Shown here: positions 7,016-13,741 of the stretch, piece by piece
How the letters are laid out: each line of letters starts with the position of its first letter
How positions within the stretch are numbered: the first letter of the stretch is position 1
Source: Anaerolineales bacterium UBA1429
GTDB taxonomy: Bacteria > Chloroflexota > Anaerolineae > UBA1429
DNA length: 16,213 nucleotides
NCBI GenBank assembly: GCA_002329325.1
Contig: DCTX01000009.1
Span: forward strand, 7,891 to 24,103
Reading direction: 5' to 3'
Notes under the pieces: generated by a model
What the model was told of the DNA's origin: nothing
The model's input: the letters and a program-made list of their open reading frames with translations, nothing else
Database searches by the model: none
Position numbers and translations under genes: made by a program

Positions 7016-7049
7016 CTGGCCAACAGAGATTACAGCAAGGAGACCAGCC

Positions 7050-8621
7050 ATGCCGTACCGCAACCCCGTGATCCCTGGATACTATCCTGATCCCAGCGTC
7101 TGCCGTGTGGGCCAGGACTATTACCTGGCGACCAGCTCCTTCGAGTACTTTCCGGGCGTGCCCCTCTTCCACAGCCGTGACCTGGTGGATTGGGCTCTCA
7201 TCGGCTACTGCCTCACCCGGCCCGAGCAGGTCCCTTTGGCGGGCTGCCGCAGCTCTGGCGGCATCTTTGCCCCCACTCTGCGCTATCACAACGGCCGCTT
7301 TTACATGGTGACCACCAACGTCACCGGCGGCGGTCACTTTTTCGTGCATGCCGAGGATCCGGCGGGCCCCTGGTCGGACCCCATCTGGGTGGATACCGGC
7401 ATGCGGGGCATTGACCCCGACCTGTTCTGGGATGACGATGGCACCTGCTACTTTACGTCCACCTCCACCCTTGGGATCGCGACCTGTCCCCTGGACGTGG
7501 CCACGGGCAAGCCGCTGGCGGAGCCACGCCAGCAGTGGACGGGCACGGGCGGCCAGCACCCCGAGGCGCCCCACCTGTACAAGATCCGTGGGCGCTACTA
7601 CCTGCAACTGGCCGAGGGCGGCACCGAGCGCGGCCACATGGTCACCATCGCCCGCGGCGACACGCCTTTCGGCCCGTGGGAATCTTGCCCGCACAACCCC
7701 ATCCTGTCGCACCGCAGCACGAACCGTCCCATCCAGTCCACCGGCCACGCCGACATGATCGAGGCCCACGATGGCTCCTGGTGGATGGTGTTCCTGGGCA
7801 CCCGGCCCCACGGCCTCTATCCCACCTTCCATAACCTGGGGCGCGAGACAAACCTGGCCCCCGTGCGCTGGACCGAGGACGGTTGGCCGGTGGTGGGTGA
7901 TGGCGGCCAGGTGGACGTCGTCAACGACCTGCCTGCCTTTGCCACGGCGACGCCCACCCGCTGGGATCAGGTAGTGGAGGACGCCTTTGACGGCCCCTCT
8001 CTGCCCCTCTACTGGAACTATCTGCGGAACCCGGACCTCACCCGCTACAGTCTGTCCGAGCGGCCGGGCTATCTGCGGCTCAAGGGGATCGCCGTGAACC
8101 TGGGCGCGCTGGACTCTCCCACCTGGGTGGGCCGCCGCCAGCAACACCACGAGATGACAGCCACGACCCGGCTGCACTTTGAGCCCCAGGTGGATGGCGA
8201 GGAAGCAGGGCTATCAGCCTTGATGAACGAGACGCACCGCATCGAGATCGCCGTCACCCGCGAGGCGGGCGCGCGCGTCGCCATCGTGCGCCGCACCATC
8301 GGCAGCATCTCCCTGGTCGTTGCGCGGCATGTCCTGCCGGCAACGGGACCGGTGGAGCTTTGCATCCAGGCAGTGACGCCCCGCGTAGAGGGCGCGCGCC
8401 CCGGCTGGGGCGCCGAGCCTATCTACGCCCTGAGCGTGGCCGTGGCCGGCCAGGCGCCCGTCCGCTTGGCCACCAGCGAGATGCGCTACCTGGGCACCGA
8501 GGTCGCGGGCGGCTTTACCGGCGTCTATCTGGGCATGTACGCCACGGGCAACGGACAAGCCTGCGTGACGCCCGCGGATTTCGAGTGGTTCCGCTACGAA
8601 CCGGCCGGCGTATCTAGCTGA
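7050..8621 (+). CDS. GH43-family glycoside hydrolase (beta-xylosidase-like, with C-terminal beta-sandwich)
   Basis: 523 residues, the usual size for two-domain beta-xylosidases. ATG at 7050 has AAGGAG 7 nt upstream and begins with MPYRNPVIPGYYPDPSV. The five-bladed propeller (about 1-320) carries the catalytic set of the family: general base D14 (PDPSV), pKa-tuning D122 (GIDPDLF) and general acid E172 (HPEAPHLY). The C-terminal part (about 325-515, from VEDAFDGPSLPLYWNYLRNP) is the beta-sandwich found in XynB-type GH43 enzymes. The likely reaction is release of xylose, or arabinose, from the non-reducing end of short oligosaccharides. The protein has no signal peptide, so it should act inside the cell on imported oligomers; no transporter is in the window. 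Exact specificity (xylosidase, arabinofuranosidase or both) cannot be told from sequence. An intrinsic terminator follows at once. Confidence 0.92.
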   Translation: MPYRNPVIPGYYPDPSVCRVGQDYYLATSSFEYFPGVPLFHSRDLVDWALIGYCLTRPEQVPLAGCRSSGGIFAPTLRYHNGRFYMVTTNVTGGGHFFVHAEDPAGPWSDPIWVDTGMRGIDPDLFWDDDGTCYFTSTSTLGIATCPLDVATGKPLAEPRQQWTGTGGQHPEAPHLYKIRGRYYLQLAEGGTERGHMVTIARGDTPFGPWESCPHNPILSHRSTNRPIQSTGHADMIEAHDGSWWMVFLGTRPHGLYPTFHNLGRETNLAPVRWTEDGWPVVGDGGQVDVVNDLPAFATATPTRWDQVVEDAFDGPSLPLYWNYLRNPDLTRYSLSERPGYLRLKGIAVNLGALDSPTWVGRRQQHHEMTATTRLHFEPQVDGEEAGLSALMNETHRIEIAVTREAGARVAIVRRTIGSISLVVARHVLPATGPVELCIQAVTPRVEGARPGWGAEPIYALSVAVAGQAPVRLATSEMRYLGTEVAGGFTGVYLGMYATGNGQACVTPADFEWFRYEPAGVSS

Positions 8622-8631
8622 TGCGATAGGG

Positions 8632-8653
8632 CGAGGTGCACCGGCCTCGTTTT
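8632..8653 (+). terminator. Intrinsic terminator after the GH43 gene
   Basis: Stem CGAGG (8632-8636) and CCTCG (8645-8649) with an 8-nt loop, followed directly by TTTT (8650-8653). It begins 10 bp after the GH43 stop. This is the only hairpin in the window with the classical T run next to the stem and a matching upstream gene. It probably separates the GH43 gene from the lipoprotein gene at 8671, although no clear promoter is visible between them. Confidence 0.6.
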
Positions 8654-8670
8654 CCATCCCGGGAGGGAGC

Positions 8671-9237
8671 ATGAACCAAAGAACCGTCGCTGTTGGTCGC
8701 CATCTGTGCCTCCTGGCTTCGGCCCTGGTCGTGTTGGCGGCGTGTAGCCTGAACCCGTTCCGCAAGGCCGAGCCCACTCCCGAAGCGACGACGCCGGTTC
8801 CGACCATGAGCCCGGCGCCCACCCTCACGCCCTTGGCGCCGACGGCCACCATCGCGGTGCCCACGGCGACGGTCGCGCCGACCATGACACCCAACGTCGG
8901 CATCCTGGATGCCCGTTACGTCAGCGATGTGACCATCCCCGACGGGTTCGTGGTGCAGCCGGGCGAGGCTTTTCAAAAGATCTGGGAGATACGCAACGAA
9001 GGCGAGGTGGCCTGGCCCGAGGGCACGGTGTTGCAGCACGTGAGCGGCCCCTCGTTGGGGCCGGTGGAGAGCGTCTCGTTGGTTCCGCGGGAGCCCGGCG
9101 AGATCGCCGAGATCGCCGTCGAGATGGTGGCGCCCACAGAGCCCGGCCTGCATACCAGCTACTGGCAGCTCTGCATTGGGGCACAGTGCTTTGGCAGCCG
9201 CATCTGGGTGCAGATCAGGGTCCAGGCGGAGGAGTGA
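8671..9237 (+). CDS. Lipoprotein with NBR1-type Ig-like domain
   Basis: 188 residues. The N-terminus is a lipoprotein signal: RHLCLLASALVVLAAC, with lipobox LAAC and predicted lipidated C25. Residues about 34-75 are a Thr/Pro-rich linker of repeated PT units. Residues about 80-186 form an Ig-like beta-sandwich resembling the central domain of NBR1: FQKIWEIRNEGEVAWPEG, then APTEPGLHTSYWQLC, ending FGSRIWVQIRV. In eukaryotes this fold binds autophagy partners. Bacterial versions, common in Chloroflexi as I recall, are surface proteins of unknown ligand. C168 and C173 could form a disulfide in this exported domain. GGAGG at 8662-8666 is 4 nt before the ATG. The last 23 bp overlap the 3' end of the convergent HIT gene. 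Confidence 0.88.
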   Translation: MNQRTVAVGRHLCLLASALVVLAACSLNPFRKAEPTPEATTPVPTMSPAPTLTPLAPTATIAVPTATVAPTMTPNVGILDARYVSDVTIPDGFVVQPGEAFQKIWEIRNEGEVAWPEGTVLQHVSGPSLGPVESVSLVPREPGEIAEIAVEMVAPTEPGLHTSYWQLCIGAQCFGSRIWVQIRVQAEE

Positions 9238-9679
9238 TCCCTGCGGCGGCGGCGCAATGAGCGCGGAGGCGCGTCACCTGGCGGCGTAGCTCTTTTGCGC
9301 TCAAGCGCGGCCGCGAGGCGCTATCCAGCAACTGGGCGTGCCAGTCGTCGTGGGGCAGATCGCCGGCGCGACGCGGCACGATGTGCAGGTGGAGATGGGG
9401 CACCGTCTGCCCGGCGGAGGCCCCATCCTGCAGGGAGAGGTCATAGCCGTCGCAGCCATAGGCGGCCAGCAACAGCGGCGCGAATCGGCGCACCAGCGCC
9501 AGCAGCTCCGCCGACTCGTCAGCCGATAGCTCTTGTAGGCGAGCCGCGTGGCGCTTGGGGATCACCAGGCAGTGGCCCGGCACAAGCGGCGCCCGGTTGT
9601 AGATCACGCGGCAGCCTGCCGTCTCGACGATAGTCGCCGCGGCGATGGCGGGGCTGCAAAACGGACAATCGCGCTGCAT
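9215..9679 (-). CDS. HIT-family hydrolase (Fhit/Ap4A-hydrolase-like)
   Basis: 154 residues. The histidine-triad motif is HLHLHIVPR with H95, H97 and H99, preceded by LQDGASAGQTVPH, whose AGQ matches the Fhit branch. An N-terminal CPFC (C5, C8) could form half of a zinc site. The expected activity is hydrolysis or transfer of nucleoside-phosphate bonds, such as diadenosine polyphosphates or AMP-lysine, in the cytosol. ATG at 9679 is chosen because MQRDCPFC begins the family-like sequence and AGGAGG lies about 9 nt upstream; the frame is open far beyond, without homology. A weak promoter candidate on the - strand is CGGCAA/AGTGTG read in reverse (TTGCCG at 9750-9745, 17 bp, CACACT at 9727-9722). 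The gene's end overlaps the lipoprotein gene by 23 bp. Confidence 0.9.
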   Translation of the reverse strand: MQRDCPFCSPAIAAATIVETAGCRVIYNRAPLVPGHCLVIPKRHAARLQELSADESAELLALVRRFAPLLLAAYGCDGYDLSLQDGASAGQTVPHLHLHIVPRRAGDLPHDDWHAQLLDSASRPRLSAKELRRQVTRLRAHCAAAAGITPPPGP

Positions 9680-9916
9680 CCAGGCGTTCCCTCCTGCTGG
9701 CTCCAGGACGTCGACGGCGGCAGTGTGCCACAGGAGCTGGCTGCCGGCAAGCGGGCGCGTCGCGCCCTCAGCCCGGGTCGAGGGGCACGCCGATGGCCCT
9801 GCCACCCGTGATCCCAGCGCATAGCGCCCCCCGTCGCCTTCACCCCCTGCGGACGCCCTGTGCAACGGGCGGGTCTGCGCCGGGGAGCGAGTGGCCTGGA
9901 AAAGTCCTGTTCTTCC

Positions 9917-9945
9917 TTGAACATTGTGGCAGACCGTGTTATGAT
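9917..9945 (+). promoter_or_regulatory. Promoter for the two-TM acidic protein
   Basis: TTGAAC (9917-9922), a 17-bp spacer, then TATGAT (9940-9945), with TG at 9937-9938 forming an extended -10. The start is predicted near 9952, about 48 nt before the ATG at 10000. The remaining 320-bp gap (9680-9999) holds this promoter and the weak HIT promoter. The open frame that begins at 9793 crosses this promoter and has no protein-like sequence before residue MTQAPE. Confidence 0.75.
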
Positions 9946-9999
9946 GCTGTGAGAATCGAGAGTGACGAGGCTGCCCAACCCTTATCACGAGGTGAAGAG

Positions 10000-11454
10000 A
10001 TGACCCAAGCACCGGAGATAGGCAACCGCGCGTCGCGCAGAGGCTGGATCCTCGGCGCCTTTGTGCTGGGCCTGGCCCTTGGGCTGCTGCTGGCTTGGCG
10101 CGTGTGGCCTGCCAAATGGGTAGATACCGACCCATCTGACTTGCGCGCCGAGCATCAGCGCGCCTATGTCAGCATGGTGGCCGATTCGTACAGCGTCACC
10201 GGCAATATCAACGAGGCTCGCGAGCGCCTGTACGAGTTGGTGGATGATGACACCGATTGGTCCGCCGTGGATGCGCTGGTGGGCGCCACCGCCGATGAGC
10301 TGGAGCAGGCAGGCAATCCGGCTGCGGCGCTGCGCGTGCGGCGCATGCACGAGGGCGTCCCGTTGCCCGTCGAGGCGGCCGCCGCGCCCGTGGCCACCGT
10401 CGAGACCGAGGACCATGCCCCCGCCAGCCCTCGCTGGGCCCTGGTGCTGGCCGGCCTGGGCATCGTCGCCATGGTCATCGCGCTGGTGATCTGGCTGATC
10501 ACCAACGAGATGCGCAGGCGCGAGGGCCTCGCCGAGCCCGAGGAGACGCTCGCCGAAAGCTCCGAGCCCTATCGCCCCCGCCCCGGCCGCGCGCTTTCGC
10601 TGGACCCGGTGCCCGGCCCCGGCGACCTGGGCATCCACGCCCAGGAGCGCCAGATGCCTCGCTGGGACGACGCCACCTTCATGGTCGATGAAGAAGAGGA
10701 AGAGGAGATCCCTCTGGAGGTGGAAGAGGAGGAGGCCGAGGCCGAGGAGGACCTCTTTGACCTGGACGAGCTAGAGGAAGAGGAAGAACTGGACGAGTGG
10801 GCCGAGGAAGAGGTCGAGGAGCAAGAGCAGCCTTTGGCCCAGCGGCCTGACCTGGCCCCCGAGGAGGCCTGGCACGTGGAGACCAGCCCGCCCACGCCCT
10901 CGGAGGCCGAGACGACCACCGTTGCCCGCAGGGTCGATCTGCCCGAGCTCGATGACGAGGACCTGGAGCTGGTCGAAGAAGAGGAGATCGTCGCTGAGGC
11001 CACCGTCTCCGCAGGCGAAGGGGCCCAGCTCGCCACCTTTGAGGCCACCTACCGGTTCGGCGAGGATGATTTCTACCACGCCTTTACCATCGAGTCGCCC
11101 GAGCACGAGTTTCTCGGCCAGTGCGGCATCGTCATCAGCGATGTGCTGGGCATCGAGGGGGCGCAGCTCGTGGATGCCTTTGACCTGTGGCTCTTTGAGA
11201 CCCGCGGGACCCGCACCGTCTCCAAGGTCCTGGCCAGCGAGTACGCCTACTCCGATGACGACCTGGGCGCCAAGCTGGCGCGCAAGGGCGAGCTAGTGCT
11301 GGCGGAGGAAGGCCTGGTGGTGACGTTGCAGACCGAGTCGCTGCGACTGAGCGCCACCATTCGCGAACTGGCCTACCGCGATGACCAGGTCGAGCCCGAT
11401 AGTGTGTTCGATCGTCTGCAGGTAGCTCTGGTCGTGGAGCGAGTCGGGGCCTAG
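10000..11454 (+). CDS. Two-TM membrane protein with highly acidic cytosolic region; function unknown
   Basis: 484 residues from ATG at 10000, with GAGG 7 nt upstream and a promoter at 9917-9945. TM1 is about 16-37, preceded by Arg residues (RASRRG); TM2 is about 146-168, followed by MRRRE. The positive-inside rule puts both ends in the cytosol and a helical loop of about 108 residues (38-145) outside. That loop has TPR-like pieces (INEARERLYEL, LEQAGNPAAALRVRRM). Residues about 230-280 are nearly all Glu and Asp. A further acidic, Pro/Thr-containing stretch leads to a compact C-terminal domain (about 345-482) that starts ATFEATYRFGEDDFYHAFTIE and looks beta-rich. I do not recognise this domain. 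The layout suggests a membrane anchor carrying a cytosolic interaction domain on a charged spacer. A 12-bp-stem hairpin follows the stop. Confidence 0.8.
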   Translation: MTQAPEIGNRASRRGWILGAFVLGLALGLLLAWRVWPAKWVDTDPSDLRAEHQRAYVSMVADSYSVTGNINEARERLYELVDDDTDWSAVDALVGATADELEQAGNPAAALRVRRMHEGVPLPVEAAAAPVATVETEDHAPASPRWALVLAGLGIVAMVIALVIWLITNEMRRREGLAEPEETLAESSEPYRPRPGRALSLDPVPGPGDLGIHAQERQMPRWDDATFMVDEEEEEEIPLEVEEEEAEAEEDLFDLDELEEEEELDEWAEEEVEEQEQPLAQRPDLAPEEAWHVETSPPTPSEAETTTVARRVDLPELDDEDLELVEEEEIVAEATVSAGEGAQLATFEATYRFGEDDFYHAFTIESPEHEFLGQCGIVISDVLGIEGAQLVDAFDLWLFETRGTRTVSKVLASEYAYSDDDLGAKLARKGELVLAEEGLVVTLQTESLRLSATIRELAYRDDQVEPDSVFDRLQVALVVERVGA

Positions 11455-11480
11455 TCTACTCCCACGTTCGGTGGAATGCG

Positions 11481-11508
11481 CGCCCTCGCCCCGTGTGGGG
11501 CGAGGGCG
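11481..11508. terminator. Perfect 12-bp hairpin after the two-TM acidic protein
   Basis: CGCCCTCGCCCC (11481-11492), loop GTGT, then GGGGCGAGGGCG (11497-11508). It begins 26 bp after the upstream stop and ends about 80 bp before the dinB promoter. Only TTGT follows, so the T tract is poor; the stem is extremely stable. I call it a terminator from position. Confidence 0.55.
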
Positions 11509-11589
11509 TTGTGCATGGCGGAGGCGCGGTCGGGCGGCCACCCCAGCCCCCCATCGGGACGCAACCGCTATCGCCGCCGCCCGCCCCTA

Positions 11590-11598
11590 TGCTATACT
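11590..11598 (+). promoter_or_regulatory. Extended -10 promoter for dinB
   Basis: TG (11590-11591), one base, then TATACT (11593-11598), the same sequence as in the promoters at 7007 and 6659. No -35 box is evident. The start is predicted near 11605, about 31 nt before the ATG. I see no recognisable LexA operator beside it. Confidence 0.65.
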
Positions 11599-11635
11599 GG
11601 AAGCAGTCGATCCACCTGTTCCCACGAGAAGGCCG

Positions 11636-12841
11636 ATGACCATGGCGCCTGCAGCGCGACAGATCGCACACCTGGACCTGGACGCATTCTTTGCGTCGGT
11701 GGAGTGCCTGCTGGATCCTGGCCTGCGAGGCAAGCCCGTCATCGTCGGTGGCTCGCCCGATGGCCGCGGCGTGGTCTCCTCTGCCTCGTACGAGGCGCGC
11801 GCCTATGGCGTGCGCTCTGCCATGCCCGTGGCCCAGGCGTTGCGCCTCTGCCCGCGCGCCACTCGAGTCGCCCCCCATCACCGGCTCTATGAGGAGCACT
11901 CGCAGGCCGTGATGGCGCTGCTGGAGGGCTATACGCCCATCGTGGAGCAGATCTCCATCGATGAGGCCTTCCTCGACCTCACGGGGTGCGAGTCCATGTG
12001 GGGGCCGGCGCCCGAGGTCGCGCGCCAGATCCAGCAGCGGGTGCGCCAGGAATGCGGGCTGCCCTGTTCCCTGGGCCTGGCCACCAACAGGCTGGTGGCC
12101 AAGATCGCCTGCTCTCAGGGCAAACCCCAGGGGTTGGTCGTGGTGCCGCCGGGCCAGGAGGCCGCCTTCCTGGCGCCGCAGCCCGTCGAGGCGCTCTGGG
12201 GCGTGGGCGAGGCCACGAGCCGCCGCCTGCGCGCCATGGGCGTGCTGACCATCGGCGACCTGGCCGCCCGCCCAGAGGCCGAGCTGCTGCACCTGTTCGG
12301 CGAGAACGGCAGGCATCTCGGGCGCGCGGCCCGTGGCCAGGATGATACGCCCGTGCAGACCGGGCGCGACCGCCGCTCCATCAGCCAGGAGCACACCTTT
12401 GCCCGCGACGTGGCCGACCTGCAGCGTCTGCGGCGCATGCTCCTCTCCATGGCCGAGCACCTGGCGGCGGGGCTCCGGCGCGAGTCGCTGGTGGCCCAAA
12501 CTGTGCGCCTCAAGCTGCGCTACGATGATTTCGAGACCCTCACCCGCCAGGTGACCCTGGAGCAGCCCACGGATCAGGCAGATGTCCTCTACCGCCACGG
12601 GGCCGCCCTGCTGGACGCCCACTGGAATCGCTACCGGGCCTTGCGGCTGATCGGGCTGGGCGCCAGCAGTCTGCTCAGCGAGGGCGGCTATCAGCTTGAC
12701 CTGTTCGATCACCACGACCAGCGCCGCGCCCGCCTCAGCAGGGCGCTGGACGAGATCCGCGCCCGCTACGGGGGGCGGGCCATCACCCGCGCCTCGCTGG
12801 CCGACGCCCCTCCCCGCCCGCCGGAGCCCTCCTCGGACTAG
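11636..12841 (+). CDS. dinB: DNA polymerase IV (Y-family translesion polymerase)
   Basis: 401 residues. It is an error-prone polymerase that copies past damaged bases. The catalytic acidic residues are D14 (HLDLDAFFASVE) and D109/E110 (SIDEAFLD), with steric-gate F19 in the usual place. The palm/fingers motif SLGLATNRLVAKIA-x(5)-PQG is present, followed by HhH and little-finger domains (ISQEHTFARDV). A beta-clamp-binding pentapeptide QLDLF is at about 353-357. It is followed by a 44-residue tail with a basic helix (RRARLSRALDEIRARYG) and a Pro-rich end, so the clamp motif is not at the very C-terminus as in E. coli. Two starts compete: ATG 11636 and ATG 11642. GAGAAGG (11626-11632) is 3 nt from the first and 9 nt from the second, so 11642 may be the true start. 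Confidence 0.95.
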   Translation: MTMAPAARQIAHLDLDAFFASVECLLDPGLRGKPVIVGGSPDGRGVVSSASYEARAYGVRSAMPVAQALRLCPRATRVAPHHRLYEEHSQAVMALLEGYTPIVEQISIDEAFLDLTGCESMWGPAPEVARQIQQRVRQECGLPCSLGLATNRLVAKIACSQGKPQGLVVVPPGQEAAFLAPQPVEALWGVGEATSRRLRAMGVLTIGDLAARPEAELLHLFGENGRHLGRAARGQDDTPVQTGRDRRSISQEHTFARDVADLQRLRRMLLSMAEHLAAGLRRESLVAQTVRLKLRYDDFETLTRQVTLEQPTDQADVLYRHGAALLDAHWNRYRALRLIGLGASSLLSEGGYQLDLFDHHDQRRARLSRALDEIRARYGGRAITRASLADAPPRPPEPSSD

Positions 12842-12896
12842 GCTCCGCGCAGCCGCCAGGGCCGCTCTAGCCCTGCAGACTCGTCCCCTGCACGGC

Positions 12897-12925
12897 TAGA
12901 CAGCGCCCCGCCAGTGGGCTACACT
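12897..12925 (+). promoter_or_regulatory. Promoter for the SDR/URO-D-like/RmlA operon
   Basis: TAGACA (12897-12902), a 17-bp spacer, then TACACT (12920-12925). The start is predicted near 12932, giving a leader of about 36 nt that contains GGGGGAG upstream of the SDR ATG. The -35 matches TTGACA at 5 of 6 positions. Confidence 0.7.
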
Positions 12926-12967
12926 GTGGGCGGTTCGCATCAGCGGCAAGATGGGGGAGTGAAGCAC

Positions 12968-13741
12968 ATGGCAGAGAGCGTCAGCTATCTTCTGGATGGT
13001 CAGGTTGGCATCGTTACCGGCGGCGCAGGCGCCATCGGACAGGCGCTGGCGGTGGGGCTCGCCGAGGCGGGCTCGGATATCGTGGTGGCAGACCTGGCCT
13101 CGCAGCGCGAGGCTGCCGAGGTCACGGCCCAGTTGGTGCGCGAGCGCGGGCGCCAGGCCACCGTCGTGGCCGTGGACGTGACGAACGTGCCCACCATCGA
13201 GGAGATGGTGCGCCAGACGGTGGCTACCTACGGCCGCCTGGACTGGATGGTCAACTGCGCCGGGATCAACATCCGCAAGCCTGCCCTCGAATACACCGAG
13301 GCCGAGTGGGACCGCATGTTGGCCGTGAACCTCAAGGGGCTCTTTTTCTGCACCCAGATCGCCGCGCGGCAGATGGCGACCCAAGGACGCGGCAAGATCG
13401 TCAACATCGCCTCGCAACTGGCCGTGGTCGCCATGCCCGATCGCTCCATCTATGCCATCACCAAGGCGGGCGTGGCCCACATGGCCAAGGCCTTTGCCGT
13501 CGAAGTGGCGCCGCTGGGCATCACCGTGAACGCCGTAGGGCCCACGTTCGTCTCCACACCGCTGACGGCCTCCATGTTCAGCGACCCCGTCTTTGTCAAC
13601 GAGTACCTGCCGCGCATCCCCGCCGGGCGCTTTGGCACCACCCAGGACGTGCTGGGCGCCGTGCGCTTTTTGCTTTCACCGGCCGCGGATCTGATCAACG
13701 GTCAGTTGCTGATTGTGGACGGAGGGTATACGAGTTGGTGA
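12968..13741 (+). CDS. Short-chain dehydrogenase/reductase (classical SDR, NAD-type)
   Basis: 257 residues. The cofactor loop is TGGAGAIG (17-24), D42 ends strand beta-2 (VVADL) and favours NAD(H) over NADP(H), and VNCAGI is at 95-100. The catalytic tetrad is N121, S149, Y162 and K166 (YAITK). The C-terminus (FLLSPAADLINGQLLIVDGG) is typical of the gluconate 5-dehydrogenase/KduD-like group, so a sugar-acid or polyol substrate is plausible but unproven. ATG at 12968 is preceded by GGGGGAG about 9 nt upstream; the frame is open back to 12914 but overlaps the promoter. The TGA stop is inside GTGA (13738-13741), the start of the next gene, so translation of the two is probably coupled. Confidence 0.93.
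   Translation: MAESVSYLLDGQVGIVTGGAGAIGQALAVGLAEAGSDIVVADLASQREAAEVTAQLVRERGRQATVVAVDVTNVPTIEEMVRQTVATYGRLDWMVNCAGINIRKPALEYTEAEWDRMLAVNLKGLFFCTQIAARQMATQGRGKIVNIASQLAVVAMPDRSIYAITKAGVAHMAKAFAVEVAPLGITVNAVGPTFVSTPLTASMFSDPVFVNEYLPRIPAGRFGTTQDVLGAVRFLLSPAADLINGQLLIVDGGYTSW

Noticed and set aside
6752..7063. Possible small protein on the - strand in the divergent intergenic region
   Set aside because: No ribosome binding site, no motif, and it overlaps the GH43 promoter and start codon.
6939..8177. Open frame on the - strand (412 codons) opposite GH43
   Set aside because: The GH43 frame carries all catalytic residues; the antisense translation is Gly/His/Val-rich without motifs.
9793..9999. 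Upstream extension of the two-TM acidic protein
   Set aside because: It runs across the TTGAAC-17-TATGAT promoter and has no protein-like composition; GAGG and ATG at 10000 fit better.
10569..11048. Poly-Ser open frame on the - strand
   Set aside because: It is the antisense reading of the GAG/GAA codons of the acidic spacer.
11456..12715. Open frame on the - strand (419 codons) opposite dinB
   Set aside because: It is a shadow of dinB with no recognisable domain and no promoter or ribosome binding site in the right place.
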